Of a stretch of 64,000 bases of DNA, positions 26,446-35,853 are shown piece by piece. Numbering within the stretch: the first letter of the stretch is position 1; each line of letters opens with the position of its first letter. A program made the position numbers and the translations under genes. The notes under the pieces were generated by a model. It had not been told where the DNA came from and made no database searches. It worked only from the letters and a program-made list of their open reading frames with translations. The stretch is from BP-133 sp040756995 (GTDB lineage: Bacteria; Actinomycetota; Acidimicrobiia; IMCC26256; BP-133), in the NCBI GenBank assembly GCA_040756995.1, contig JBFLYK010000020.1, positions 1 to 64,000 of the forward strand, read 5' to 3'.

Positions 26446-27831
26446 ATGGCGATTGAGATCGGCGTCTTCCACAACGGGGCTTCGGACCTGCCGGCCAAAA
26501 CGACCGACAACGGCGTGGTCGTGAACGACGGTGACCTCGAAGCGACCCACCTCTCCGCCCAGCGGATCATCGAATCGCAGGTCCGTCAGGGCATCCTGGC
26601 CGACCGGCTGGGCTTCGACTACTGGTTCCAGACCGAGCACCACTTTCAACCCGAGGGCGCCGAGCTGAGCCCCAGCCCGATTCTGTCCGAGATGGCCATC
26701 GCGTCGAGAACCAAGCGGATCCGGCTGGGTCAGGCGGCGAACATCATCACCTGGTGGCATCCCGTGCGCATCGCCGAGCAGGCGGCCATGCTCGACGTGA
26801 TCAGCGGAGGCCGGCTGGAGTTCGGCATCGGGCGGGGCTACCAGCCCCGGGAGAACGAGACGTTCGGCTGGCCCTACGGGTCGACCATCCAGGACCAGGA
26901 ACGGAACCGGTCCTACTACGAGGAGGCCTACGACCTCATCCTCAAGTGCTGGACGGAGCCGTCGTTCCAGCACCGGGGCGAGTTCTATTCGGTCCCTCCG
27001 TCGTACACCAAGTGGAACCACAAGCAGACCATCGCCTACTTCAGCGAACCCAAGGTCGGACGGACACTCGACGAGGTGCTCAAGCTCGGGCCGCCCGACA
27101 TGTACGCGGCCGGCAACCCGGTGCAGGCGACGACGACCACGCTGAAGGAGATCCAGGTCTACCCCCAGCCGCTGCAGCAGCCGTACCCGCAGATGTGGGA
27201 GCCGCTGACCAGCCCCCGCTCGATCAAGTGGGCCGCCCAACGAGGCGTCAACGGGTACTTCATCGTCGAGCCGAACTCGCGCCTGAGGCAGAACATCGAG
27301 CTGTACTACGAGGAGGCGGAGAAGGCCGGCTGGCCGGACCGTCAGGATCGCGGCCAGTTCAAGTTCGGCTGGGACTGCGAGAAGCACCGTGGCGTGGTCA
27401 CCTGCCGGTACATCCACGTGGTCGAGAAGGGTCTCGGTGACATGGACCGGGCCGGCCGGGCCATGGAGCTGCAATGGGACTACTACGGCCCGTTCGGCTT
27501 CGCCGCCGTCCTCGCCGACGCCGACGAGCCGTTCTACGACCTCAACATGAAGGTCACCGCCGACCTGCTCCGCCAAAAGGAAGTCGCCATCCACGGCAGC
27601 AAGCAGTACGTGATCGACACCATCATGAAGATCAAGGAGCAGTGCGGCTACGACGACTTCATGTTCCACACCTGGTTCGAGCTCGGCGGGTTCCATTCCG
27701 AAGAGATCGAGGCCCAGATGCAGTACTTCGCCGAGGAGATCATGCCGGTCCTCCACCGCGAGTACGGCCACACACCGCAGCCGGAGAGCTCGGCCCGCCT
27801 CGACCCGCTCGTGCCGTCCACCCCGGCGTAG
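26446..27831 (+). CDS. LLM-class flavin-dependent monooxygenase
   Basis: A 461-residue luciferase-like TIM-barrel oxidoreductase. Recognisable are FDYWFQTEHHF (catalytic/His region), RLGQAANIITWWHPVRIAEQ and LDVISGGRLEFGIGRGYQ, the core of bacterial luciferase-family proteins that use reduced FMN (or F420) and oxygen. Longer than the usual 330-400 residues because of an inserted segment in the middle. AGG two bases plus AGGG further upstream precede ATG. In context it could insert oxygen into a ketone (Baeyer-Villiger type) ahead of the lactonase-like enzyme next door. Confidence 0.9.
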   Translation: MAIEIGVFHNGASDLPAKTTDNGVVVNDGDLEATHLSAQRIIESQVRQGILADRLGFDYWFQTEHHFQPEGAELSPSPILSEMAIASRTKRIRLGQAANIITWWHPVRIAEQAAMLDVISGGRLEFGIGRGYQPRENETFGWPYGSTIQDQERNRSYYEEAYDLILKCWTEPSFQHRGEFYSVPPSYTKWNHKQTIAYFSEPKVGRTLDEVLKLGPPDMYAAGNPVQATTTTLKEIQVYPQPLQQPYPQMWEPLTSPRSIKWAAQRGVNGYFIVEPNSRLRQNIELYYEEAEKAGWPDRQDRGQFKFGWDCEKHRGVVTCRYIHVVEKGLGDMDRAGRAMELQWDYYGPFGFAAVLADADEPFYDLNMKVTADLLRQKEVAIHGSKQYVIDTIMKIKEQCGYDDFMFHTWFELGGFHSEEIEAQMQYFAEEIMPVLHREYGHTPQPESSARLDPLVPSTPA

Positions 27832-27859
27832 CCGGATCGCGATCAGGAGGAGAGACGCC

Positions 27860-28699
27860 GTGGGTATCAAGTTGCGGGGCGTGAACCTGGGCTACATGGG
27901 GCTCGACTACGAGATCCTCGTGTTCCCCCATCCCAGCTACGTCCTCCACACCGACAAGCAGGAGAGGCAGAAGACCTGGTACCAGTGCCCGGCCATCAGC
28001 TACATCATCGACCACCCCGACGGCCGAGTGCTGTGGGAGACGGGGATCTCGGCCAACTGGCCGGAGGAGTGGCTGCCGGAGTGGCAGTGGCTCATCGACC
28101 TGAACGGGGTCACCCCTGAGGTGTGCCTCGAGAACCGCCTCAAGGGGCTCGGCCTCGGACCCGACGACTTCCGCTACGTGGTCCAGGGTCACCTCCACAC
28201 CGACCACGCCGGCGGGCTGCGTCTCTTCCAGGACGCCGGGGCGGAGATCGTGGTCCACGAAAACGAGTGGCGCCACGTGGAGAACCTGCAGTCGGCCGAG
28301 AACTTCTTCGTGCCGGCCGACTTCGCCCTGCTCAAAGACGTGAAGAAGCCGACCCTCGTCTCCGGCGACGAGGAGCTCCTCCGGGGCCTTCAGCTCATCA
28401 GCGTCCCCGGTCACACTCCCGGCACCATGGGCCTGCTCATCGACCTCGACCACACCGGCCCGGTGCTGCTCACCTCCGACGCTCTCTACACCCACGACAC
28501 CTACGGGCCCCCGGCTGTGGGCACCCCCATCACCTGGGACGTGGGCCACTGGGCGCAGTCGGTGGAGAAGATCCGCCAGGTGGCCCGGGAGCACGAGGCC
28601 TTCGTCTTCCCGGGCCACTCCGAAACCGGCATCAAGCAGCACCACGAACACTCGGAGTTCCAGGCGATCCAGTTCCAGGCGGGCTACGTCTACGAGTGA
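27860..28699 (+). CDS. Metallo-beta-lactamase-fold lactonase-like hydrolase
   Basis: A 279-residue enzyme resembling AttM/AiiA-type N-acyl-homoserine lactonases. The di-metal motif H111-L-H113-T-D115-H116 is complete. PGHTPGTMG, LTSDALY and PGHSE supply the remaining ligands. GTG 27860 has AGGAGG upstream. Between an LLM monooxygenase and an acyl-CoA ligase, hydrolysis of a catabolic lactone is more likely than quorum quenching, but the family cannot separate the two from sequence alone. Confidence 0.88.
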   Translation: MGIKLRGVNLGYMGLDYEILVFPHPSYVLHTDKQERQKTWYQCPAISYIIDHPDGRVLWETGISANWPEEWLPEWQWLIDLNGVTPEVCLENRLKGLGLGPDDFRYVVQGHLHTDHAGGLRLFQDAGAEIVVHENEWRHVENLQSAENFFVPADFALLKDVKKPTLVSGDEELLRGLQLISVPGHTPGTMGLLIDLDHTGPVLLTSDALYTHDTYGPPAVGTPITWDVGHWAQSVEKIRQVAREHEAFVFPGHSETGIKQHHEHSEFQAIQFQAGYVYE

Positions 28700-28746
28700 C
28701 GGCGCGGAGGCCGACGCCGGGCGAATTACCGGTGACGGAGAAAGCC

Positions 28747-30378
28747 ATGGACGGCCTCATGATGGACCGGCCGCTCCTGCTCAAGACCCTGTTGTGGCGT
28801 GCGGAGCGGGTCTTCGGCGACCAGGAGGTGGTCAGCCGCCTCGAGGGAGGGCATCGCCACCGCTACACCTACGGCGACTACGCCGCCCGCGTTCGCCGCC
28901 TGGCCGGGGCCCTGGAGGAACTGGGCGTGGGGCGGGGGGATCGGGTGGGGACGCTGGCGTGGAACACCCACCGCCACTTCGAGGCCTACTTCGCCGTGCC
29001 GTGCATGGGGGCGGTGCTCCACACGATCAACCTGCGGCTCTTCCCCGACCAGATCGCCCACATCATCAACCACGCCGACGACCGCGTGCTGCTCGTCGAC
29101 CCCGACCTCGTCCCGATGGTCGAGGATCTACGGGACCAGATCCCGGGGGTGCGGGCCTTCGTGGTGCTCGCCGACGAGGTGCCCTCCACCCGGCTGGCTC
29201 CTGTCCACGCCTACGAGGACCTGCTGGCCGCCGCCCGCCCTCACGACGCCTTCCCCGATCTGGACGAGAACACCGCCTGCGGGATGTGCTACACGTCGGC
29301 CACCACCGGGGATCCCAAGGGCGTGGTGTACTCGCATCGCAGCACGTTCCTCCACACGCTGGTCCTCGGTCTCCACGGGAACTTCGGGGTGCGGGAGGAC
29401 ATGACGCTCATGCCCATCTCCCCCATGTTCCACGTCAACTCCTGGGGCACGCCGTTCGCCGCCGCCATGCAGGGCACGAAGCTGGTCTTTCCCGGGCCCC
29501 GCCCCGACGCCCGGGTCTATGCCGAGCTCATCGAGGCCGAGCGGGTCACCCACGCGGTGGGGGCGGTGACGGTCGGCATCCAGCTGCGCGACTACCTCCA
29601 GTCCTCCCCCGAGCGCCACGACCTGTCCAGCCTGCAGGTCCTGTGGCTCGGGGGGCAGGCACCTCCCCGGGGTCTCATGGAATGGTTCGGGGAGCGCCAC
29701 GGCGTCTACGTGCCCCAGGGCTGGGGTTCGACCGAGTGCTCCCCGCTGCTGACCTTCACCTCCCTCAAACGCAAGGTCGCCGAACGCTCCGACGTGGAGC
29801 TGCACTACCAGGTACGCGAGAAGCAGGGGATACCGCTCCCCGGGGTCGAGATCCGGGTCGTCGACGAGTCCGGTCACGACCTCCCCTGGGACGGGCACAG
29901 CGCCGGGGAACTGTGGGTGCGCGCCCCCTGGGTGGCCTGCGCCTACTACCGCGACCCCGAGCGGTCCGCCGAATCCTTCACCGACGGATGGTTCCGGATC
30001 GGGGACGTGGGCACCATCGATCCCGACGGCTACGTCCGGCTCGTGGACCGCACCAAGGACCTGATCAAGAGCGGCGGCGAGTGGATCTCGAGCGTCGACC
30101 TGGAAAACGCCCTCATGGCCCATCCCGGGATCGCCGAGGCCACGGTCATCGCCGTCCCCCACGAAAAATGGCTGGAGCGGCCGCTGGCCTGCATCGTCGC
30201 CGCCGATCCGGAGCATCCCCCCGCCAAGGAGGAGCTGCGCGAGTTCCTGGCTGGGCGCTTCGCCAAGTGGTGGCTGCCCGACGACTACGTCTTCCTCCCC
30301 GAGATCCCCAAGACCGGGGTGGGAAAGTTCGACAAGAAGCACCTGCGCCGCCAGTGGGCCGGGGGCCACGGCCCCTGA
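28747..30378 (+). CDS. Acyl-CoA synthetase (AMP-forming ligase)
   Basis: A 543-residue ANL-superfamily ligase joining a carboxylic acid to CoA through an acyl-AMP. The P-loop reads YTSATTGDPKGV (Ala where Gly is usual), A5 is GWGSTECSP, A7 is DGWFRIGD, A8 is DRTKDLIKSGGEWIS, and the C-terminal catalytic Lys lies in PKTGVGKFDKK. ATG 28747 is favoured by GGAG six bases ahead; GTG 28732 is possible. It follows the lactonase by 47 bp, consistent with activating the ring-opened acid. Confidence 0.93.
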   Translation: MDGLMMDRPLLLKTLLWRAERVFGDQEVVSRLEGGHRHRYTYGDYAARVRRLAGALEELGVGRGDRVGTLAWNTHRHFEAYFAVPCMGAVLHTINLRLFPDQIAHIINHADDRVLLVDPDLVPMVEDLRDQIPGVRAFVVLADEVPSTRLAPVHAYEDLLAAARPHDAFPDLDENTACGMCYTSATTGDPKGVVYSHRSTFLHTLVLGLHGNFGVREDMTLMPISPMFHVNSWGTPFAAAMQGTKLVFPGPRPDARVYAELIEAERVTHAVGAVTVGIQLRDYLQSSPERHDLSSLQVLWLGGQAPPRGLMEWFGERHGVYVPQGWGSTECSPLLTFTSLKRKVAERSDVELHYQVREKQGIPLPGVEIRVVDESGHDLPWDGHSAGELWVRAPWVACAYYRDPERSAESFTDGWFRIGDVGTIDPDGYVRLVDRTKDLIKSGGEWISSVDLENALMAHPGIAEATVIAVPHEKWLERPLACIVAADPEHPPAKEELREFLAGRFAKWWLPDDYVFLPEIPKTGVGKFDKKHLRRQWAGGHGP

Positions 30379-30502
30379 CCGCGTCCCAAGATGGCACACG
30401 GCCAGGAGAGCCAGCGGCCGTATCATGACCCTGTCCGGGCCCCGGGGGGCCATCTGCGGACGCGGGAGATCATCACGCAGTCCTGGCGGCGGTAGGGGGG
30501 AG

Positions 30503-32329
30503 ATGGCACGAGCCATGCCGCATGGTGCGACACCGACCGGGCCGGGGCCGCGGCTTGGAAAAGCCCGTGCCGCGCGTCGGCCGCCGGATCTGCGGCCGGA
30601 CATCCAGGCGTCGTGGCAGCGGTGCCAAGCGAGCGGCCTGACGCCCGAGACACGCCTCGACAGCCTGGGCTTCGACCTCGAGTTCGACCGGGAGAGCCGC
30701 CTGATCCGTGCGGCGCGGCCCGTCGTCGACCATCTCGTCGAAACGCTGTCCGGCACCGCAACGTGTCTGATCCTGACCGATCCCCGCGCCCGCATCCTCG
30801 ACCGCTGGACGGGCGAGCCTTCGCTCCAGGGCATGCTCGACAAGGTCTCGGCTGCCCCCGGCGCCCACTATGACGAGACGGCCGCCGGCACCAACGGGCT
30901 CGGCACCGCGGTCGAGGACCGGCGCGTCGCCCAGGTCTTCGGGCCCGACCACTTCGTGGAGGCCCTGCGGGCCTTCAGCTGCATCGGGGTGCCCATCCGG
31001 CACCCCGTCACCGGGCGGTTCGAAGGCGTCCTCGACATCACCTGCCGCTACCAGGACACCAACGCCCTGCTGCTGCCGACGATCCTCGACGCCGCCTCGG
31101 CGGTGGAGCAGCGACTGCTCGAGCAGGTCTCCCGGCGGGAGCGGACGCTCCTCGAGCACTTCCTCCGGGCCAAGACGGGATCCAACCGCGCCATCGTCTG
31201 CCTCAACGAAGACACCATCATGGCCAACGCCGCGGCCGCGGCGCTGCTGTGCCCGGCGGACCAGGCGCTGCTGTGGGAGCGGGCCATGGCGGCCCTGCGG
31301 AGCAGCAACACCGCCGTGCTCGACGTGGACCTCGGCAGCGGCGGTGAGGCTCCGGTGGTGATGCGCTGCCAGGGCCTCCACGACGACGACGGCATCGTCG
31401 GCGTGCTGATCGAGCTCGACCGTCATCGGAGCGGCGGTCGATCCGTCGCCGGTGTCCTCCTTCCCGACCCACTCCGCCAGCGCGACCTCGTGGGCCGCAG
31501 CGACGCCCATCGAACCCTCTGTGCCGAGGTCCTCGACCACGCCGGCCACCGTCTCCCCCTCCTCGTGGCCGGGGAACCAGGAGCGGGGAAGTCGACCGCC
31601 GCCCGTGCCGTGCACCGCTGCGACCCTGCCGGTGGTCGCCTCCGGCTGCTCGACGCCGGCCTGTGCGCCGCCCACGGCCCCAAGGCCTGGCTGGCGGCGG
31701 CCGGCCGGGCGCTGGGGGACGCAGGCGGGACCGTCCTCGTCCGCCACCTCGAACTGCTCGACCGGACCACGCTCCGAGCGTTCTTCGCCCTGGCCGACAC
31801 CTTGCGACCCGACGAGACGGCCCCCCGGCTGATCGCCACCCTCAACGACGACGAGCCGAGTGACGGGCTGGCCCGGATCCTGCCCGCCACGTTCCCGGCC
31901 AGGATCCGCGTCCCGCCGTTGCGGGAACGTCCCGAGGACATCGCCGACCTGGTCCCGGTGTTCCTGACGAAACACGCCGGCGACGGAGTCGAGGTGCGCG
32001 CCGCCCCGGAGGTCCTCCAGGTCCTCATGCGGCTGGAGTGGCCGGGCAACGTGCGGGAGCTGGAGAGCCTGATCGCCGGCATGGTTCGCCGGCGGCGACG
32101 GGGCGACCTGTGCCTTGCCGACGTGCCCGCCTCCTACCTCCAGGCGAGCACCCGGCGCCGGCTGAGCCGCATGGAGCAGCTCGAACAGGACGCCATCGCC
32201 GCCGCTCTCCAGGCAACCGGCAGCAAGTCCGACGCCGCCGCCGCCCTCGGTATCTCACGCTCGACGCTGTACCGGAAGATGCGAACCTACGGGATGGACC
32301 TCGAGGGGATGGCCGGCGCCTGGTCCTGA
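30503..32329 (+). CDS. GAF-AAA-Fis transcriptional regulator lacking the sigma-54 loop
   Basis: A 608-residue AcoR-like regulator. An N-terminal region with a GAF domain (about 60-210, GAHYDETAAGTNGLGTAVE) is followed by a PAS-like middle and an AAA domain with Walker A GEPGAGKST. The segment where sigma-54 activators carry GAFTGA is absent. The C-terminal Fis-type HTH is SDAAAALGISRSTLYRKMRT. Loss of the loop is known in actinobacterial relatives, which lack sigma-54, so it probably acts on the main polymerase. By position it controls the surrounding catabolic genes. An alternative ATG is at 30515. Confidence 0.88.
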   Translation: MARAMPHGATPTGPGPRLGKARAARRPPDLRPDIQASWQRCQASGLTPETRLDSLGFDLEFDRESRLIRAARPVVDHLVETLSGTATCLILTDPRARILDRWTGEPSLQGMLDKVSAAPGAHYDETAAGTNGLGTAVEDRRVAQVFGPDHFVEALRAFSCIGVPIRHPVTGRFEGVLDITCRYQDTNALLLPTILDAASAVEQRLLEQVSRRERTLLEHFLRAKTGSNRAIVCLNEDTIMANAAAAALLCPADQALLWERAMAALRSSNTAVLDVDLGSGGEAPVVMRCQGLHDDDGIVGVLIELDRHRSGGRSVAGVLLPDPLRQRDLVGRSDAHRTLCAEVLDHAGHRLPLLVAGEPGAGKSTAARAVHRCDPAGGRLRLLDAGLCAAHGPKAWLAAAGRALGDAGGTVLVRHLELLDRTTLRAFFALADTLRPDETAPRLIATLNDDEPSDGLARILPATFPARIRVPPLRERPEDIADLVPVFLTKHAGDGVEVRAAPEVLQVLMRLEWPGNVRELESLIAGMVRRRRRGDLCLADVPASYLQASTRRRLSRMEQLEQDAIAAALQATGSKSDAAAALGISRSTLYRKMRTYGMDLEGMAGAWS

Positions 32330-32341
32330 ACCGCCCCCGGG

Positions 32342-32530
32342 CCTTGCCGGAGGCAGTGGTCGGTGGGTTCGATCCAGCTGGCGGCCCGGGCCGGAACGCC
32401 GGACGTCATCGATGCCTGCGTGGTTGAAGGAGCGCTGCGCCGCCACGATCTCGTCGTCAGCTCCGACCCTGACCACCTCAAAGGGATCGCCACCGCCGTC
32501 GGTCGTCGGCTCGAAGTCGAGCGTCCCTGA
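32342..32530 (+). pseudogene. C-terminal remnant of a PIN-domain (VapC-like) toxin
   Basis: A frame without start codon that ends at TGA 32528-32530 reads ARAGTPDVIDACVVEGALRR, HDLVVSSDPDHLKGIATAVG, RRLEVERP. The DxxDA and TSDPDDL-like positions are those of the PIN nuclease core. The N-terminal half, with the first catalytic Asp, is missing, so it should be inactive. No antitoxin is visible nearby. Confidence 0.55.
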
Positions 32531-32684
32531 CCCCTCACCCGCACGGCGTCGCTTCTGAGCCGACGGCAGGGTTCACCCGTCGGCTGGGGCACGCCAGATA
32601 GCCCCGTGCTCGGCGATCCGGCCCGGGAAGGCCGGCTGAGGCGACCTCCCAGACGTCAAACGTCCCATATCGAGACGAACCCCT

Positions 32685-34004
32685 ATGCTCGGCGCCATGG
32701 CGGAACCCCGGACCCAACATGCGACGAGGAGCATCGACCGTTTCGACGCCGTACGAGCGGACGCGCACAACTGGTTTGCCGAGCACTGGAGCACCGACCT
32801 CACCCTCGGGGAATGGTGGCGCCTGCTGGCCGAGTCCGGCTGGGGATTTCCGGCCTGGCCGGTGGGACGGTTCGGCCGGGGGCTCCCCAGCCACACGGCC
32901 TCCGTCGTCGCCGAGGTGCGCCGCCGGGCCGGCGCCCTCGGCCCGCCCCAGGGCATCGCCACCATGCTGGTCGGGCCCACCCTGCTGGCCCACGGCACCG
33001 GCGACCAGCTCGACCGGTTCCTCCCCGGCATCGCCACCGGTGAGCACATCTGGTGTCAACTGTTCTCCGAGCCGGGGGCCGGATCTGACCTGGCCGGACT
33101 GCGCACCCGGGCCGAGCGCGACGGCGATCACTGGGTCGTCAACGGGCAGAAGGTGTGGACGTCGGGCGCCCACAAGGCCACCTACGGCATCCTCATCGCC
33201 CGCACCAACCCCGACGTCCCCAAGCACCGGGGCATCACGTACTTCGTCATCGACATGCGCCAGCGCGGCGTGGAGGTACGGCCGCTCCGAGAAATGACTG
33301 GTCGCGCCCTGTTCAACGAGGTGTTCTTCACCGACGCCGTGGTCCCGGCCGACAACGTGATCGGCGCCATCGACGACGGCTGGCGGGTGGCGATGACCAC
33401 CCTGACCAACGAGCGCAGCGGGCTCGGCGCCAACGCGTCGGGCGGTGGCGGCCGCCTCGACATCCCCGACCATCACCTCGATGCCCGCATCGCCGACCTG
33501 CTGAAGGCGGCATCGGCCGAGGTCGACCGGGCGGCCCACCTCCGCCGCGGCCACCAGCTACTCATCGAGCTGGCCCGCCGCCACGGACGCCTGGGCGAGC
33601 CGCTCGTGCGCCAGGAGATCGCCCGCAGCTTCATCGCCGGCGAGGTGGCCCGCATCGCCGACCTCCGCATCAAGATTGCCACCGAGACAGCTCGGACCCA
33701 CGGCGCGCCGGGCGCCGACACCACGCCGCTCGTCTCGGTCCAGAAGATGGCGGCATCACTGAACCTGCACCGTCTCGGGCGGGCTGCCCTCGACCTGCAG
33801 GGCCCGTACGGCACGCTGGCAGGCGGCGACCCCTTGGCCGACGACCGCGCCTTCGAAACGATCGCCACCGCCTTCATGGTCTCCATCGGGGGTGGTACCG
33901 ATCAGATCCAGCGCAACATCGTCGGCGAGCGGGTGCTCGGGCTGCCGGGCGAGCCCCGCATCGACAAGGACGTGCCCTTCCGGGAGTCGCTCGCATGGCC
34001 GTGA
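32685..34004 (+). CDS. Acyl-CoA dehydrogenase
   Basis: A 439-residue FAD-dependent acyl-CoA dehydrogenase that introduces the alpha-beta double bond. The FAD/substrate motif is CQLFSEPGAGSDLAGL. DHWVVNGQKVWTSGAHKATY gives the beta-domain, and the C-terminal helical domain runs through IGGGTDQIQRNIVGERVLGL. ATG 32697 is an alternative start; neither has a strong ribosome-binding site. In the cluster it would act after the acyl-CoA ligase. Confidence 0.92.
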   Translation: MLGAMAEPRTQHATRSIDRFDAVRADAHNWFAEHWSTDLTLGEWWRLLAESGWGFPAWPVGRFGRGLPSHTASVVAEVRRRAGALGPPQGIATMLVGPTLLAHGTGDQLDRFLPGIATGEHIWCQLFSEPGAGSDLAGLRTRAERDGDHWVVNGQKVWTSGAHKATYGILIARTNPDVPKHRGITYFVIDMRQRGVEVRPLREMTGRALFNEVFFTDAVVPADNVIGAIDDGWRVAMTTLTNERSGLGANASGGGGRLDIPDHHLDARIADLLKAASAEVDRAAHLRRGHQLLIELARRHGRLGEPLVRQEIARSFIAGEVARIADLRIKIATETARTHGAPGADTTPLVSVQKMAASLNLHRLGRAALDLQGPYGTLAGGDPLADDRAFETIATAFMVSIGGGTDQIQRNIVGERVLGLPGEPRIDKDVPFRESLAWP

Positions 34005-34111
34005 GACTGTCTCTGTCGTATGTCGCGCAGCTGAGCTTCGGAGGGTTCGATCACCGGCTCGCACAGCCCCCGGAGCTGGCCGCGATCAACCAGGCGGTGG
34101 CCGACCGATGA
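33995..34111 (+). CDS. Possible 38-residue coupling ORF
   Basis: ATG 33995 begins inside the end of the dehydrogenase gene and stops at TGA overlapping the ATG of the next LLM gene (34108-34111). The peptide is basic at the start and ends ELAAINQAVADR. It bridges the 103-bp gap so that ribosomes could pass from dehydrogenase to oxygenase. No homology recognised; it may be fortuitous. Confidence 0.3.
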   Translation: MAVRLSLSYVAQLSFGGFDHRLAQPPELAAINQAVADR

Positions 34112-35298
34112 AGGCGTCGATGTTCTACCTTCCGAGCTGCGGGGGCCGGGAGGACATCGAGCAGGGCTTCGCCGGCCTGCGCCCCGAGCTGTACCAGCGG
34201 ATGCTGCGGGAGGTCGGTGAGCAGATCCGCCTGGGTGACACCCTGGGCTACGACTCGGTGAGTTTCACCGAGCACCACTTCCACGTCGAGGGCTTTGAGC
34301 TGTCCAACAACCCGGTGCTGCTCGACCTGTGGGCGGCCATGCAGACCCAGCGGCTGCGGGTGGGCCAGCTCGGCATCGTGCTCCCGGCCGAGAACCCGCT
34401 CCGGGTCGCCGAGAACATCGCCATGCTCGACCACATGTCGGGGGGACGGGCCTACGCCGGCTTCGCCCGCGGCTACCAGCGACGGTGGGTCGACACCATG
34501 GCCCAGCACGCCCACGGCGTGCGCGGGGTGCAGCCTCACCGCCACGACGAGATCGACGAGGCCAACCGGGCCGCCTTCGAGGAGTGCTACCGGCTCATCA
34601 AGGCGGCGTGGACCCAGGACCTCGTCTCGCTTCAGGGCGAGTTCTGGCAGGTGCCCGTCCCCGGCACCCCCTGGGACATCGAGTCGACCGCCCGGTACGG
34701 AGGCGGGGTGGAAAACGGCGTGGTGACCGCCCTCGGGCCCGTGCCCAAGCCCCTCCAGCAGCCCCACCCGCCGGTGTTCCAGCCCTTCGCCTCCTCCGAG
34801 CGGTCGGTGCGGTGGTGCGCCGAGGAGGGCATCACCGCCGTGCTGCCACCGCTGCACCCGCTGCTCGAGCAGCAGCTGATCGCCGTCTACGCCGAGACCT
34901 CGGGACGGCCGCCGGGCGACGGGATCGCTCTGTTGCGCGACGTGGTCGTGGCCGACACCGACGAGGAAGCACTCGCGCTGTGGGCCAACGGGCCGCGGTT
35001 CGGGTTCGCCTCGTGGTTCCGGCCCTTCGGCTTCGACCAGGGGCTCCCCCATCCCCAGACGGGCGAGATGCCCGACTTCCTCGAGGCCGGCCTGGCGCTG
35101 GTGGGTTCGGTCGACACGGTCACCCGCCAGCTGGAACGGCTCTTCGAGCGGGTGCCAGCCCGGTGGCTGTTCGCCTGGGAGTGGAACGCCCTGATCCCGC
35201 ATGCGGACTTGATGCGGTCCATCGAGCTGTTCGCCACCAAGGTGGCGCCCCGGATGGGCGGCCTGGAAGCCCCCGACGCGATGGCCGCGCCGGTGTGA
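34108..35298 (+). CDS. LLM-class flavin-dependent monooxygenase, second copy
   Basis: A 396-residue luciferase-family oxidoreductase. The core YDSVSFTEHHFHVEGF, RVGQLGIVLPAENPLRVAEN and LDHMSGGRAYAGFARGYQ is homologous to the enzyme at 26446 but clearly diverged, so the two probably have different substrates. The C-terminal VGSVDTVTRQLERL is typical. ATG 34108 overlaps the preceding short frame. It extends the catabolic cluster. Confidence 0.9.
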   Translation: MKASMFYLPSCGGREDIEQGFAGLRPELYQRMLREVGEQIRLGDTLGYDSVSFTEHHFHVEGFELSNNPVLLDLWAAMQTQRLRVGQLGIVLPAENPLRVAENIAMLDHMSGGRAYAGFARGYQRRWVDTMAQHAHGVRGVQPHRHDEIDEANRAAFEECYRLIKAAWTQDLVSLQGEFWQVPVPGTPWDIESTARYGGGVENGVVTALGPVPKPLQQPHPPVFQPFASSERSVRWCAEEGITAVLPPLHPLLEQQLIAVYAETSGRPPGDGIALLRDVVVADTDEEALALWANGPRFGFASWFRPFGFDQGLPHPQTGEMPDFLEAGLALVGSVDTVTRQLERLFERVPARWLFAWEWNALIPHADLMRSIELFATKVAPRMGGLEAPDAMAAPV

Positions 35299-35391
35299 GC
35301 GCCACCGGCTGGTCCACCCTGGTCTTCGGGCCGGGCACGCCGTTTGGGCTGGCTGCCCCTCCCAACCGCACTCACGCAGGCGCTGGCGGGA

Positions 35392-35853
35392 TCAGGCGGG
35401 CCGGGGGTCGACGATCGTGAGGGTGCCCTGGGCAGCACAGACGAGTTTCCCCTCGGAGTAGAGTTCGCCGCGGACGACGGCGCTGCGGTTCGTCATGGCC
35501 AGGACGGTCGACTCGGTGTTCACCACACCGGCCCGGACCGGGGCAATGTAGTTCAGCTTGATCTCGGTCGTGGCTGCCCACTGCCCCGGCTTCATCAACG
35601 GATACACCACCACGCCGGTGACGTGGTCGACGATCCCGGCGACCACACCGCCGTGCGCGTTGCCGAACGGTGTCAGGAGCTCCTCGCGCACCGTCGCTCG
35701 GCACCACAGCTTCCCGGGCTCGAAGCGGACGAGCTCGATCCCGAGATAGTCCGGGAGGCCACCGACACCCACCCGGCTGGCGGCCAGGAGCTTCTCGGCG
35801 ACGGCAGGGTCATAACGCTCCTCCAGATTCGGTTGCGGCACCATCTCCTCCAC
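35392..35853 (-). CDS. PaaI-type hotdog thioesterase
   Basis: A 153-residue thioesterase with the catalytic loop TPFGNAHGGVVAGIVDHVTG and the following strand ATTEIKLNYIAPVRAG. Family members hydrolyse phenylacetyl- or other acyl-CoAs to release CoA. GTG 35853 is preceded by GGAGGGG. It converges on the catabolic cluster and may relieve CoA trapping during catabolism. A second, longer hotdog protein lies at 20240. Confidence 0.87.
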   Translation of the reverse strand: MEEMVPQPNLEERYDPAVAEKLLAASRVGVGGLPDYLGIELVRFEPGKLWCRATVREELLTPFGNAHGGVVAGIVDHVTGVVVYPLMKPGQWAATTEIKLNYIAPVRAGVVNTESTVLAMTNRSAVVRGELYSEGKLVCAAQGTLTIVDPRPA

